Source: CAUPWF01 sp963515125
Lineage (GTDB): Bacteria > Bacillota > Clostridia > Lachnospirales > Lachnospiraceae
Assembly: GCA_052116865.1 (NCBI GenBank)
Contig: JBQKKG010000007.1
Span: 1-64,000 of the forward strand
Reading direction: 5' to 3'
Length of the DNA stretch: 64,000 bases
Positions within the stretch are counted from its first letter, which is position 1, and each line of letters opens with the position of its first letter. The position numbers and the translations under genes were made by a program. Shown here piece after piece: positions 1 through 8,525 of this stretch. The notes under the pieces are model-generated. The model did no database searches. It was given only the letters and a program-made list of their open reading frames with translations, and was not told the origin of the DNA.

Positions 1-6
1 CGTCAT
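1..6 (-). CDS. 5' tip of a gene running off the left edge
   Basis: Only two codons (ATG ACG) lie in the window, so the product cannot be named. The start is supported by an AGGAGA ribosome binding site at 11-16, five bases upstream of the ATG on the minus strand, and by a TATAAT-like -10 at 37-42. It would be the next gene downstream of the GrpB-like gene in the same orientation, but the 250-bp gap suggests its own promoter. Confidence 0.35.
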
Positions 7-36
7 TTTTTCTCCTCTGCGAAAAAGTTTTCTTTT

Positions 37-42
37 ATTATA
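37..42 (-). promoter_or_regulatory. Possible -10 box for the gene at the left edge
   Basis: On the minus strand this reads TATAAT, about 30 bases upstream of the ATG at 4-6. No convincing -35 is visible at the usual spacing, so the call is tentative. The rest of 43-258 shows no gene. Confidence 0.3.
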
Positions 43-258
43 CACTTTCAAAGAGAAGAATGCAGTAGTTTTTAATTTATTAGTGCGAAAAATATTTACC
101 TTTCAGTGCTGATAGAATATAAAACAAATACACTTGCTACTACAAATATATCCTTTGTTAATTCGTGTTATTCTACCAATACGAATCAGCATGATATGTA
201 ATAGTTAGTTATACGGATTATCCTCAACTGCTTCTTGCAATCCTTTGAGAATAACCTC

Positions 259-777
259 CTAACAGACAGTTTGCCACCATCGCAAAGCATCCTTTTCTAG
301 TTGCTTTACAAATGCATCCTTACCAGCGCAGTAGCCTTCAATATCCTCCGGGAATCGATTAGCCAGCTCCATCTTTAATTCACCATACTCTAAAGCGATG
401 TCAGGATGTGTACGCAGAAAATCCCTTACTGCTATATGCCTATTAATATCTTTGTGATTGCTTTGCTCAAAAATATGAATCTGGTGTGTTCTATTATCGC
501 CACCCTTGCGGAAATATCTCCGTCCTTCAATACCAAACTCACCCATACACTCATATCCAATGGCTACAAATTCCTCATTATACTTATCAACTAAACTAAT
601 ATTTGTCACTACGGGCATTATATCAATGATTGATTTAGCATGTAACCCTTTAACTGCTGTACTGCCAATATGGTAAATATCCACCAATACGTCCTTCAAA
701 ATACCACTTATCTTCTGTGATTCATTTTCATACTCTACTTCCCAAAAGGGGTCATACGGAACTACTCGTATAAACAA
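259..777 (-). CDS. GrpB family (UPF0157) nucleotidyltransferase-like protein
   Basis: The 172-residue protein has the family hallmarks: an N-terminal V-PYDP-W segment, the 'HIGSTAVKGLHAKSIIDIM' region at about residues 36-54 (nucleotidyltransferase-like GS motif followed by an acidic pair) and the R-YF-K and H-H-F segments in the middle. The biochemical role of GrpB proteins is poorly known; members are often found near resistance genes or fused to other enzymes. The start is a TTG preceded by GGAGG seven bases upstream; no better ATG is available. It is the last of three small cargo genes downstream of the macrolide-resistance operon. Confidence 0.75.
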   Translation of the reverse strand: MFIRVVPYDPFWEVEYENESQKISGILKDVLVDIYHIGSTAVKGLHAKSIIDIMPVVTNISLVDKYNEEFVAIGYECMGEFGIEGRRYFRKGGDNRTHQIHIFEQSNHKDINRHIAVRDFLRTHPDIALEYGELKMELANRFPEDIEGYCAGKDAFVKQLEKDALRWWQTVC

Positions 778-799
778 TATTAAACCTCCAATCTCGTTC

Positions 800-1381
800 T
801 CAACGAATAATATTTACGACATTTTTACGAGGGGCAGCCTGTTTCGGCTCCTCTGCAGCATAACCCATAACGACAGATCCGTAAACAATATGATTTACGG
901 GAACATCAAGATCTGACAAAAGCTCACGGATTAAGGGCATGTGTGTGAGTCCTGGCAGCTGATTTAGCCAGCAGGAACCAATACCGAGTGAGTGTGCTGC
1001 CAGCATCATATTCCCGATGGCTAATGCTGAATCCGGCATAGAGTTTCCGTTGTCCTTTAAGTTAGAAACAATAATAAAGGTGGGGGCATGATACAGGAAA
1101 TTTGAACTCTCGTCTTTCGCTTTTTCAACAAGGCTCACAACATAAGGATGCGTTTCTGCTACAACAGGTATAGATATAAGGGTTAGGCGAATAGCCTCAT
1201 TCACTTTTGCAAGTACACTGGTTTTTTGAATGGCTGTAAACTTCCAGCTCTGTGTTCCCATCCCGTTAGGCGCATAGCTTCCCGCTGTTAGAATGGTATT
1301 TAAATCCTCCTCCGATAGCTGAGTCTCTCTAAAAGTTCGTATGCTTCTTCTTGTTAATATGTTTTCTATTATACTATTCAT
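800..1381 (-). CDS. Nitroreductase family flavoprotein
   Basis: The 193-residue protein fits the short FMN-dependent nitroreductase family. It has the N-terminal RRSIRTF motif at about residues 12-18 that contacts the FMN phosphate, the 'APNGMGTQSWKF' segment at about 37-48, and a 'LAIGNMMLAAHSLGIGSCWL' helix-strand at about 120-139. Such enzymes reduce nitro groups or quinones with NAD(P)H in the cytoplasm; the substrate cannot be read from sequence. The ATG has a clear AAGGAG site. It lies between the DinB-like and GrpB-like genes in the same direction, with gaps of 48 and 22 bp, so the three may be co-transcribed. Confidence 0.85.
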   Translation of the reverse strand: MNSIIENILTRRSIRTFRETQLSEEDLNTILTAGSYAPNGMGTQSWKFTAIQKTSVLAKVNEAIRLTLISIPVVAETHPYVVSLVEKAKDESSNFLYHAPTFIIVSNLKDNGNSMPDSALAIGNMMLAAHSLGIGSCWLNQLPGLTHMPLIRELLSDLDVPVNHIVYGSVVMGYAAEEPKQAAPRKNVVNIIR

Positions 1382-1429
1382 TGGTAGTCTCCTTCTTTAA
1401 AAAAATTATTCTCGTATTTATCGCTATCT

Positions 1430-1954
1430 CTATTTTTTACAAGCTGCATATAGAAATCGTCCATAACCTATTTCGGCTACATTTTTCATCAATTCTCCAT
1501 TTAACCATAATGCAGTATCAGCAAAGCTTCTACCCTCAAGTGGCCATTTTGCATACTGCTGTGATTGATATTCTGCATCCGACATATTGATTAATTTTTC
1601 AACCCATTTATCATGAAGAGTTTTTATTTCTTCTTTTGCTTTTTCAACACTTCCAGGCCAAGTAATGTCTTCCTTTTTCAAGGTACCATCTCCAAAATTG
1701 TAATCTAACGTAGTGCGCCACCAATATATAATATGCCACATAATCCATGCAATACTGGACGGTCCAATCTCGTAACTTTCGATTTCAGGCCAATCTATAC
1801 TCCATCCATCGTCTTGCCTTCGTATCTGCAGACCCATGGGACTGAATGTCCAAAGTGCCTCTGTCTCCTTTAGATTCTCTGTGTGATAAAGATAAAGTTG
1901 CCAGCACATGTCTATCTGAAATAGTATATTCTCTTTTATTTCGATATCTCTCAT
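1430..1954 (-). CDS. DinB-like four-helix-bundle protein
   Basis: The 174-residue protein has the DinB/YfiT-superfamily pattern: an N-terminal helix with a Trp, a 'SSIAWIMWHIIYWWRTTLDY' helix around residues 66-85 that supplies a putative metal-binding His, and a C-terminal 'WLNGELMKNVAEIGYGRFLY' helix. In this copy the usual second and third histidines are not obvious, so metal binding is uncertain. DinB-like proteins include thiol-dependent transferases for stress or antibiotic detoxification, but the role here is unknown. An AAGGAG site lies 13 bases before the ATG. It lies downstream of msr(D). Confidence 0.6.
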   Translation of the reverse strand: MRDIEIKENILFQIDMCWQLYLYHTENLKETEALWTFSPMGLQIRRQDDGWSIDWPEIESYEIGPSSIAWIMWHIIYWWRTTLDYNFGDGTLKKEDITWPGSVEKAKEEIKTLHDKWVEKLINMSDAEYQSQQYAKWPLEGRSFADTALWLNGELMKNVAEIGYGRFLYAACKK

Positions 1955-2085
1955 TGATTTTAATACTCCTTATTAAAATTATTTTAGTATACATTAATTC
2001 TTGCCAAAGAAAAAAAGTCTTTATACTTTTTAACAATGGAGCCGCCAGCCAGTATAGACTACATTGACCGGCGACTACCTTAAAT

Positions 2086-3549
2086 TTAATGTTTCAGATT
2101 TATTTTCTTATCGCTAATTTCATAAACCACATCAGCCACATTATCGAGTAGCCGTTTGTCATGTGTGATAAACACTATAGTTCCAGCATACTCCTTCATT
2201 AATATTTCCAAAGCCTCTAAGCTTGGTATGTCAAGGAAGTTGCTCGGTTCATCCATTAGCAGGATGTTATATCTACCCATAAGCATTTTAGCCAGCAACA
2301 ATTTAATAATTTCTCCGCCGCTTAAAGCAGATAAGCTTTTTCCAATATCGTTTTGTTTAAGCCCCATTGATGCTAGAACTGAACGAATTTCTGAAACATT
2401 GTAATCACAATCCTCCTGCATAAACTCTAGGACTTTCTGATTACCGTTGTACTTGTAACTATTTTGTGCAAAGTAACCTATTTTTGCCTTAGGTGAAATA
2501 GAAATTCCATCTTCATGGTTTAACATCATTTGGATTAAAGTTGTTTTTCCTGTTCCATTGCCACCAGTTAGCGCCACTTTTGCTCCTAGGGGAATATGAA
2601 AAGATGCTTTTTCAAACAGTATCTTATCCCCAAATATTTTAGTAATTTCCGTACCGACAATAGGATATGGATTGTAGAGTGCCAATGCATCACTTTGCCT
2701 GAAACGAATCCTGCGAATGTCTTCTGGAGCTTCTACATTTCCTAAGGCCGCAATCCTATGGTCTAGGGATTTAGCGGCATTATGCAACTTTTTTTCCTTA
2801 CTTCCTATTGATTTTTGATGAGCTAAACGTCCTCCGCCTTCAGTGTTTTGTTTTTTTGAAGCACCTTTTGCCTTCTGTTCTATTTTACGAGCCTGTTTTC
2901 GCTTTTCCTCCGCAGCCCTTTCCAATCGGCCACGTTCCGCAACAAATTGTTCGTATTCTGCTGCCTGGCTCTTGCGTTCTTCCTCTTTCTGGCGAAGAAA
3001 ATCAGAATAGTTTCCCCAATACTCAGTGATTTTTCCATCTTTCAGTTCCCATATTTTATCTACTACCTCATCAAGAAAATATCGGTCATGGCTAATAACT
3101 AACAGTGCACCTGTAAAATATTTTAGCTGTCCAATTAGAAAATCAATTCCTTCACGGTCTAAATGACTGGTAGGTTCATCGGCTAAAATACCATGTACTT
3201 GTGCTGATAAAGCCTGTGCTATTTTAAGTCTTGTTTCTTCACCACCGCTCATGGTCTGTATATCTAATTGCTCAACACCCAGCTTGCCTACAAGTGCAAA
3301 ATCTTTTTCCTCCTGCAAACTTACTTCGTCCAACTGAGGGATATAAGCAAGTTCACCCAGACGATTCATTTTACATCCTGCTGGAGTTAATTCCCCTAAA
3401 AGCACCCTGAGTAAAGTGCTTTTCCCTGCACCATTTGCTCCTACTAAACCAATACGGTCATAATCATATACTTCTAATTCATCTATATCTAAAACATCTC
3501 GCCCTGTGAATTCCACACGAATGTCTTTAGCTTTTAATATCAATTCCAT
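2086..3549 (-). CDS. msr(D): ABC-F ribosomal protection protein Msr(D)
   Basis: This 487-residue protein has two ABC domains and no membrane segment. The first Walker A, GANGAGKST, is at residues 37-45, with signature SGGEETRL and Walker B ILADEPTSHLD. A Lys/Glu-rich linker follows at about 180-260. The second set is GGNGTGKTT, SGGEIIKL and LLMDEPSNFLD. The length and sequence closely match Msr(D) (Mel), recalled from memory, with scattered substitutions. ABC-F proteins of this type bind the ribosome and dislodge macrolides. It lies directly downstream of mef(A), the classic pair, and is preceded by the MYLIFM leader peptide and an attenuator hairpin. The start has an AGGAGG site. Confidence 0.93.
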   Translation of the reverse strand: MELILKAKDIRVEFTGRDVLDIDELEVYDYDRIGLVGANGAGKSTLLRVLLGELTPAGCKMNRLGELAYIPQLDEVSLQEEKDFALVGKLGVEQLDIQTMSGGEETRLKIAQALSAQVHGILADEPTSHLDREGIDFLIGQLKYFTGALLVISHDRYFLDEVVDKIWELKDGKITEYWGNYSDFLRQKEEERKSQAAEYEQFVAERGRLERAAEEKRKQARKIEQKAKGASKKQNTEGGGRLAHQKSIGSKEKKLHNAAKSLDHRIAALGNVEAPEDIRRIRFRQSDALALYNPYPIVGTEITKIFGDKILFEKASFHIPLGAKVALTGGNGTGKTTLIQMMLNHEDGISISPKAKIGYFAQNSYKYNGNQKVLEFMQEDCDYNVSEIRSVLASMGLKQNDIGKSLSALSGGEIIKLLLAKMLMGRYNILLMDEPSNFLDIPSLEALEILMKEYAGTIVFITHDKRLLDNVADVVYEISDKKINLKH

Positions 3550-3593
3550 CTTATTTCCTCCTGTCTATAATCGCATGCTTTCATTTGCTTGTA

Positions 3594-3626
3594 CGCAGGG
3601 AAAACCCTGCGATTTTAGCAGGAAGA
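3594..3626 (-). terminator. Attenuator hairpins between msrDL and msr(D)
   Basis: On the minus strand a CCTGC...GCAGG hairpin is followed by GTTTT, and the second arm can instead pair as CGCAGGG-TTTT-CCCTGCG. These two mutually exclusive hairpins lie between the leader peptide stop and the msr(D) ribosome binding site, the expected arrangement for macrolide-controlled attenuation. Confidence 0.65.
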
Positions 3627-3627
3627 A

Positions 3628-3648
3628 TTACATGAAAATAAGATACAT
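3628..3648 (-). CDS. msrDL: MsrD leader peptide MYLIFM
   Basis: On the minus strand, ATG TAT CTT ATT TTC ATG TAA encodes MYLIFM, which I recognise as the published erythromycin-sensing leader of msr(D). A GGAGG site lies at 3656-3660. In known systems, macrolide-dependent stalling on this peptide changes the downstream hairpins and releases msr(D) transcription. It starts 22 bases after the mef(A) stop codon. Confidence 0.92.
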   Translation of the reverse strand: MYLIFM

Positions 3649-3669
3649 AAATATCCCTCCAATATTATT

Positions 3670-4887
3670 TTATTTTAAATCTAATTTTCTAACCTCTGTT
3701 ATCATGGGGCACACTATAGCAATGCCAATAATTAAAATACCTGATAGTAAAAACCAATGATTTACACCAATTCTATCAGCAAAGAATCCAGAAAGAATTA
3801 ATCCAATTGGCATAGCAAATGACATAATACTTCCGGTCAAAGAAAATACACGTCCTAAATATTCAGGCTTAATCTTCTCCTGAAAAAGAGCTGTTTGCAC
3901 ACCGCTATAAAATGGCACCGAAAGCCCCATTACTGCACAGCAAGCTACAAATATAACAAATCCACTTGGAGGAAGTAATCCTGAAACGGCTAAACTGGCT
4001 CCCATTATAAAGAATGAACCTGTTATTAGTAATACACGCTTTTCAAAGTTCCCCAACCTTCCTAATAGTAGACCGCCTACTAGCATTCCAGATGCAAAAG
4101 CGATTTCGGTAATGGAAATATGCACAGGTGTTCCATTAAAGTATTCCATGCTAATTAAAGGAAATAGTGCATTAATTGGCATATACACAAACGTATATAG
4201 CGTTCCTAAGAGTAATAAGGCAAATAAGCCTTTGTTTTGTCTCAATTCGACAATTCCTTCTTTCATTTCTCTTATGAAATTTGGTTTCAAATTTTTCACT
4301 GGATCGTCCAGCTTGGGAATACTTACAATTGCTACCGTAATAGATGCAATCACGGCGCCCAATACATCGATGGCAATAATTGCATTCAATTCCCAAACGG
4401 AGTATAACAATGCTGCAGCCGCCGGACTAATAATATAGCTTATTGACTGCAAAGACTGACTATAACCTGCGCATTTCGTAAGCTGTTCTTCTGGTACTAA
4501 AAGTGGCGTAACCGCATTGAGAGCTGGAGAATGAAAAGCCGTTCCAATGCTGCGGATAAATAATACTACCATAACCATCCATACAGGTAATTCCATATAC
4601 AATGCTACAATAGCTAGCATTGCCCCAGCTGCTGCGATAATTAAATCAGCACCTATCATTATCTTTTTCCTGTCATGACGATCCACTAATACACCAATGG
4701 CTGGTCCAAAGACCGCATAGGGTAAAAAACCTACTAGTGAAGCCATAGACAAGACCATTGCAGATCCTGTTTTTTCTGTAAGGTAAAAAATAATCGCCAT
4801 TTGCAGGATGGCACTAGTGATTAAAGAAACCGCCTGCCCTGCCCATATAGTATAAAACTTAAGTTTCCAATTTATATATTTTTCCAT
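3670..4887 (-). CDS. mef(A): Macrolide efflux MFS transporter Mef(A)-type
   Basis: From the ATG at 4887 the product is 405 residues, the usual length of Mef(A)/Mef(E), and starts MEKYINWKLKFYTIWAGQAV, near-identical to Mef(A) as recalled. It has about twelve hydrophobic segments and the MFS loop motif GVLVDRHDRKK at about residues 67-77. It exports 14- and 15-membered macrolides by proton antiport at the cell membrane. Scattered substitutions against the streptococcal protein make this a divergent allele. The start was chosen because GGAGATAATAAAG precedes this ATG; an in-frame ATG six codons upstream lacks such a site. Expression is probably controlled by the 270-bp leader with the MTASMRLR peptide. 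Confidence 0.93.
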   Translation of the reverse strand: MEKYINWKLKFYTIWAGQAVSLITSAILQMAIIFYLTEKTGSAMVLSMASLVGFLPYAVFGPAIGVLVDRHDRKKIMIGADLIIAAAGAMLAIVALYMELPVWMVMVVLFIRSIGTAFHSPALNAVTPLLVPEEQLTKCAGYSQSLQSISYIISPAAAALLYSVWELNAIIAIDVLGAVIASITVAIVSIPKLDDPVKNLKPNFIREMKEGIVELRQNKGLFALLLLGTLYTFVYMPINALFPLISMEYFNGTPVHISITEIAFASGMLVGGLLLGRLGNFEKRVLLITGSFFIMGASLAVSGLLPPSGFVIFVACCAVMGLSVPFYSGVQTALFQEKIKPEYLGRVFSLTGSIMSFAMPIGLILSGFFADRIGVNHWFLLSGILIIGIAIVCPMITEVRKLDLK

Positions 4888-4950
4888 CTTTATTATCTCC
4901 TGCATATTATTTTTGCTTGAATTTCTATTTTAAATAGTATTCTAGGCAAT

Positions 4951-4993
4951 AAAAAATGCAGGCCATAATCCACAATGTGGCTTTGGTCTGCAT
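4951..4993 (-). terminator. Intrinsic terminator/attenuator upstream of mef(A)
   Basis: On the minus strand the arms TGCAG.CC and GG.CTGCA flank an inner CCACA-TTG-TGG hairpin and are followed by six T residues. It stands about 60 bases before the mef(A) start and 160 bases after the MTASMRLR leader, so it can stop transcription before the resistance genes unless relieved. Confidence 0.7.
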
Positions 4994-5107
4994 AACATAC
5001 AATATGGAAACATTCTTTAAAAAGACATAGTTAAATAAAACTATAGTAAAATAGTTTAAATCTCACCTTAACTAATGAATGCTCAATATCGTATAAATAA
5101 GCACAAC

Positions 5108-5144
5108 AAAAAAGCCTATCATCGGGATAGATTCTGCCTTTTTT
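5108..5144 (-). terminator. Leader hairpin after the mef leader peptide
   Basis: On the minus strand CTATC and GATAG pair around a short loop, extended by an A-run on one side and GGCTTTTTT on the other. It begins 10 bases after the MTASMRLR stop, the right place for the attenuator that responds to ribosome stalling. Confidence 0.6.
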
Positions 5145-5153
5145 ATTGCCAGC

Positions 5154-5180
5154 TTATCTTAAACGCATTGATGCTGTCAT
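5154..5180 (-). CDS. mefAL: mef(A) leader peptide MTASMRLR
   Basis: The minus strand encodes M-T-A-S-M-R-L-R then TAA, identical to the leader peptide described for streptococcal mef/msr elements. An AGGAGG site lies at 5191-5196. Its C-terminal MRLR resembles the RLR motif at which ribosomes stall in the presence of macrolides, so it is the probable drug sensor of the operon. Confidence 0.93.
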   Translation of the reverse strand: MTASMRLR

Positions 5181-5220
5181 AGTTTCGGTTCCTCCTAAAC
5201 TCTTATTTGTGTCAGCGATT

Positions 5221-5249
5221 ATTATAACATAACGAATTGATATAATCAA
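5221..5249 (-). promoter_or_regulatory. Promoter of the mef(A)-msr(D) operon
   Basis: On the minus strand TTGATT (5244-5249) and TATAAT (5221-5226) are separated by exactly 17 bases, a near-consensus vegetative promoter. It lies about 40 bases upstream of the leader peptide start and only 13 bases beyond the integrase terminator. Confidence 0.85.
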
Positions 5250-5262
5250 CATTTAAAAGTGG

Positions 5263-5300
5263 AAAAACCGCCAAAGGGTGTTGGTTCCCTCTATTGGCGG
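5263..5300 (-). terminator. Terminator of the recombinase operon
   Basis: On the minus strand CCGCCAA pairs with TTGGCGG and AGGG with CCCT, leaving a TAG bulge, followed by TTTTT. It begins 12 bases after the stop codon of the last recombinase gene and shields the macrolide promoter from upstream transcription. Confidence 0.8.
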
Positions 5301-5312
5301 CGGCTCAATATT

Positions 5313-6893
5313 CTATATCTCTTTGTCTATTTGTATTTCAATTCCGGACTTAAATTCAACTATAATGTGGTCGTCGTAAACCGTTATCTTTTCCAGGAGA
5401 GTCCTCACATAATCTTCTTCATAATCAATCAGCTCACAAGGCAGGTCGTTAAGAAAACGCATCAACTCATCAATTCGCTTTTTCAGATCCTGTCGGGATG
5501 CCTGCTCATTTTGAAGGGCCTGCTTCTCATCACGCAGCCTTCTAATCTCCATACCAAGCTCATCACCGGTATTCTTAGAATTAACGGTTGCCAATAGCTC
5601 CTGCTGCATTGACTTCATCTGTTCATCAATCGCTGCAATCTGATTTGAAGTGACTTCCTCCAGACTACTCTCGATATTCTCTCGCAAAAGATGAAGGATT
5701 GCTTTCTTTTCCCGGAACGCTTCGTTTATGGCCTTGATAACTACCTCATGGAGAAATTCTTCATGAACAGTCCTTGCGGTACAATCTGGACCATCTTTTT
5801 CTACCCTGCTGACGCAGCGCCAAACGGTGGACTTACACCCACGATTGTTCCATTTAATTCTGCGGAAGATGTCACCGCAGTGAGCGCAGAACACTATTCC
5901 AGATAAAGCGTAGCGGCCACTATAGATTCGTTTGCGCTTTGTGGTGCCTTTGGTAAGGTTTGCGCGTCTTGCGATTTCCTCCTGTACCTTTAGGAAGATA
6001 TCCTTTGGAATAATAGCTTCATGACTGTCCTCTACATAATATTTAGGAACCTGACCCTTATTAGCTTCACGCTTCTTTTCAAGAATATCCACCGTATAGG
6101 TCTTCTGAAGCAAAGCGTCTCCGATGTACTTCTCGTTTGTAAGTATCTGCTTTATATTGCTTTCATGCCATTTTGCATTACCGGCACCGTTCAGAATTCC
6201 ATCGGCTTCAAGCGACCTTTTTATCTGTAAGAAGCTCTTACCGCTAAGGTACTCTCTATAGATGCGCTTAACGACTTCAGCTTGCTCTGGATCAATGATG
6301 AGGTGCCCGTCTGCATCTTTGGTATATCCCAAGAACCAGTTGTGATTGACCTGAACTTTTCCTTGTTGGTATCGGAACTGCAAACCCAGACGAACGTTAG
6401 CCGATAATGACTCACTTTCTTGCTGTGCAAGAGAAGCCATAATTGTCATTAGAACTTCACCTTTAGCATCGAGCGTATTGATATTTTCTTTTTCGAAGTA
6501 AACGCCGATGTTCTTATTCTTAAGGGCTCTGGTATAATTCAGACAATCAACCGTATTCCTTGCAAATCGGCTGATGGACTTGGTAATAACCATATCTATC
6601 TTGCCTTCGTTACAGTCATTAATCATGCGCTGGAATTCATCACGCTTTTTCGTATTCATTCCAGAAATGCCGTCATCGGCATATATCCCGGCCAGCACCC
6701 AATCCGGGTGACTATTGATAAACGAAGTGTAATGCTCAATCTGTGTTTCATAGCTGGTTTCCTGCTCATCACTATCAGTGGAAACACGGCAATAAGCAGC
6801 TACTCGTGTTTTCTGGACTTTATCGGTTGTTTTCTGTGTACCGATTGTTTTCTTTGCAGGAATAACCGTAACATTGCTGGCTAAGGAAATCAT
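5313..6893 (-). CDS. Large serine recombinase (site-specific integrase)
   Basis: The 526-residue protein has the three parts of a large serine integrase. The resolvase catalytic domain has VAAYCRVSTD with the predicted nucleophile Ser38 and the 'SISRFARNTVDCLNY' Arg cluster at about 105-119. The recombinase DNA-binding domain spans about 170-290, and a zinc ribbon has CAHCG and a later Cys pair at about 330-375. A coiled coil follows at about 400-470. It should catalyse integration and excision of the element. It overlaps the small recombinase gene upstream by four bases (ATGA), so the two are translationally coupled. It is the only recombinase here with an intact catalytic domain. Confidence 0.9.
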   Translation of the reverse strand: MISLASNVTVIPAKKTIGTQKTTDKVQKTRVAAYCRVSTDSDEQETSYETQIEHYTSFINSHPDWVLAGIYADDGISGMNTKKRDEFQRMINDCNEGKIDMVITKSISRFARNTVDCLNYTRALKNKNIGVYFEKENINTLDAKGEVLMTIMASLAQQESESLSANVRLGLQFRYQQGKVQVNHNWFLGYTKDADGHLIIDPEQAEVVKRIYREYLSGKSFLQIKRSLEADGILNGAGNAKWHESNIKQILTNEKYIGDALLQKTYTVDILEKKREANKGQVPKYYVEDSHEAIIPKDIFLKVQEEIARRANLTKGTTKRKRIYSGRYALSGIVFCAHCGDIFRRIKWNNRGCKSTVWRCVSRVEKDGPDCTARTVHEEFLHEVVIKAINEAFREKKAILHLLRENIESSLEEVTSNQIAAIDEQMKSMQQELLATVNSKNTGDELGMEIRRLRDEKQALQNEQASRQDLKKRIDELMRFLNDLPCELIDYEEDYVRTLLEKITVYDDHIIVEFKSGIEIQIDKEI

Positions 6894-7309
6894 ACATCCA
6901 CCTCGCTTTCTATCAAGCTGTAGACGTATTCTGCCTGTGTAAAAGGATCATCATATTTTATTTGAACCTTTGGCATCTTAAAACCTGTAGCAATCTTGCT
7001 CACTTTGGCTGGCTTATCATCAAATACTCTTCCAAGCTTAGCCTGTCGTTTTACACGCTCGGCTTCTGCCGCGACAAAGGTCTCATTATCAATAATCGCC
7101 GGGTAATAGTCGTCTCCGAGGTAATGCTTATTTTGCATCATCTTCTTTGCACCTGTGTGGTAAAGCTTAAGTCCGGCGGCTTCTGCTGCTGGCACGTAGG
7201 CAAGGCCAGAGAGGTATGCTTTATAGATCTTCTTTACTTGCTTTGCTTTTTCTTCATCAATCACCGCTTTACCATTTTCGATTCTGTATCCGTATGGGAC
7301 ATGACTCAT
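6890..7309 (-). CDS. Small recombinase-domain accessory protein
   Basis: The 139-residue protein begins MSHVPYGYRIENGKAVIDEE and matches only the recombinase DNA-binding domain of serine integrases (the PYGYR and 'YLSGLAYVPAAEAAGLK' segments). It lacks both the resolvase catalytic domain and the zinc ribbon. Such short proteins are regularly found between two large recombinases in clostridial ICEs and are presumably DNA-binding partners; this is inferred from context. It sits 4 bp after the upstream recombinase gene and overlaps the downstream one. Confidence 0.75.
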   Translation of the reverse strand: MSHVPYGYRIENGKAVIDEEKAKQVKKIYKAYLSGLAYVPAAEAAGLKLYHTGAKKMMQNKHYLGDDYYPAIIDNETFVAAEAERVKRQAKLGRVFDDKPAKVSKIATGFKMPKVQIKYDDPFTQAEYVYSLIESEVDV

Positions 7310-7313
7310 ATTC

Positions 7314-8525
7314 TCACAACCTTTCCTTAAGGGTTAAACCGCACTTTAGTGCGAAGCCTATTTCACTTCTGGTGTAAACAGTAATGTGGTCAACATGTGC
7401 CTCAAAGGCAACTGCATCAAATTCTGCAAGTCCTGCACTATTGTTTACATACTTTAAGAGCCTGCTTACTGCTTTCGAATTCTCAAGCTCACCATTTACC
7501 GAGCGGTACAAGGCTTCCTTTTCATTTCTCAACTCCTCAGCTTCAGCTAAAAGTTCACTATTCTGTTTGGCATATAGTGCAGGCTCGATGTACTGCTTTG
7601 AAAGAAGGTTTGTAAGAACCTGCCTTCGGTCAAAGTTCTGTTCCAAAGCCGTCTCAAGCTCGTTAATTCGAGTAAGTGCATTAGCTTGGTCAATGCTTTT
7701 AAGGCTATTAAGGAACGGTTGTAAAAGAACCTTTTTGCTAAAAATCAGCTTGTTCACCATATTTACAAAGGCGACCTCAAAATCCGTCTCGTTGATAAAA
7801 AGCTGGCCGCACTTATTTTTGTCCTTCAGGTGAGTGTTGCAGGTGTAAGCATAGTATTTAGCCTTACAAGCGGTATGTGTTCTTCTTTTCCAAGTAGCAC
7901 CGCATTCAGCGCATATTATTTTTCCTGAGAATGGGTATCGGCTCAGGTACTTCTCATCATCCGCCACAATATTCTTTTCTTTAGCACGCTGGACAATAAT
8001 CGCCTGTGCCGCTTCAAAGTCCTCGGTGCTAATTATTGCGTCATGATGACCTTTGACATAGTACTGCGGCTTTTCACCCCGATTGGTATGCCTGTTAAAC
8101 TGCGAATCAGTGAATGTTTTCTGAAAGAGCACATCACCCGTATATTTCTCATTTTTCAGGATTTCTTTAACTACCGTTGAGCTCCATTTGCCGCCTCGCT
8201 TTGTCAGTGCCTTTTTCTCTCTAAGTGCTTTTGCTATTTTATAGCTGCCTTTTCCAGAAAGGCATTCTGCAAAAATAAACCTTACAATCTCTGCTTCTGC
8301 TTCATCGATAACCATCTTGCCACTTACGTTCTTATAACCGTATGGCGGATATCCAATTTTGAAGGTGCCGTTTTGGAACCTTTTCTGAATGGCCCATGAC
8401 TCATTCTCAGCAATGGAAACTGATTCACTTTCTGCAAGGCTACTGAAAATTGTAAGAAGTAGTTCGCTTTCCATATCACCGGTGTTGATGTTCTCCTTCT
8501 CGAAATAAACAAACACCTTAATCAT
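7314..8525 (-). pseudogene. Serine recombinase lacking its catalytic domain
   Basis: The 403 codons start abruptly with VFVYFEKENINTGD, a segment that in intact integrases lies around residue 100, so the whole Ser nucleophile region is missing. The remainder is well preserved: the 'SLAESESVSIAENESWAIQ' helix, PPYGYK, the recombinase domain, a zinc ribbon (CAECG, CNTHLKDKNKCG) and a C-terminal coiled coil. The missing 5' part is replaced by the end of the ORF at 8518-8961, with which it overlaps by eight bases. It cannot cut DNA but might still bind it. Loss by deletion or insertion at about 8,510-8,525 is the simplest explanation. Confidence 0.75.

Noticed and set aside
1785..2036. Minus-strand ORF overlapping the DinB-like start
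   Set aside because: It overlaps the DinB-like gene in another frame and has no ribosome site of its own.
2050..2085. Hairpin after msr(D) as its terminator
   Set aside because: The GC-rich arms pair only imperfectly and no clear T-run follows, so I did not list it.
7384..7833. Plus-strand ORF of 149 codons, Ser/Phe/Leu-rich
   Set aside because: It is antisense to the coiled-coil part of the recombinase gene; no start signal or homology.
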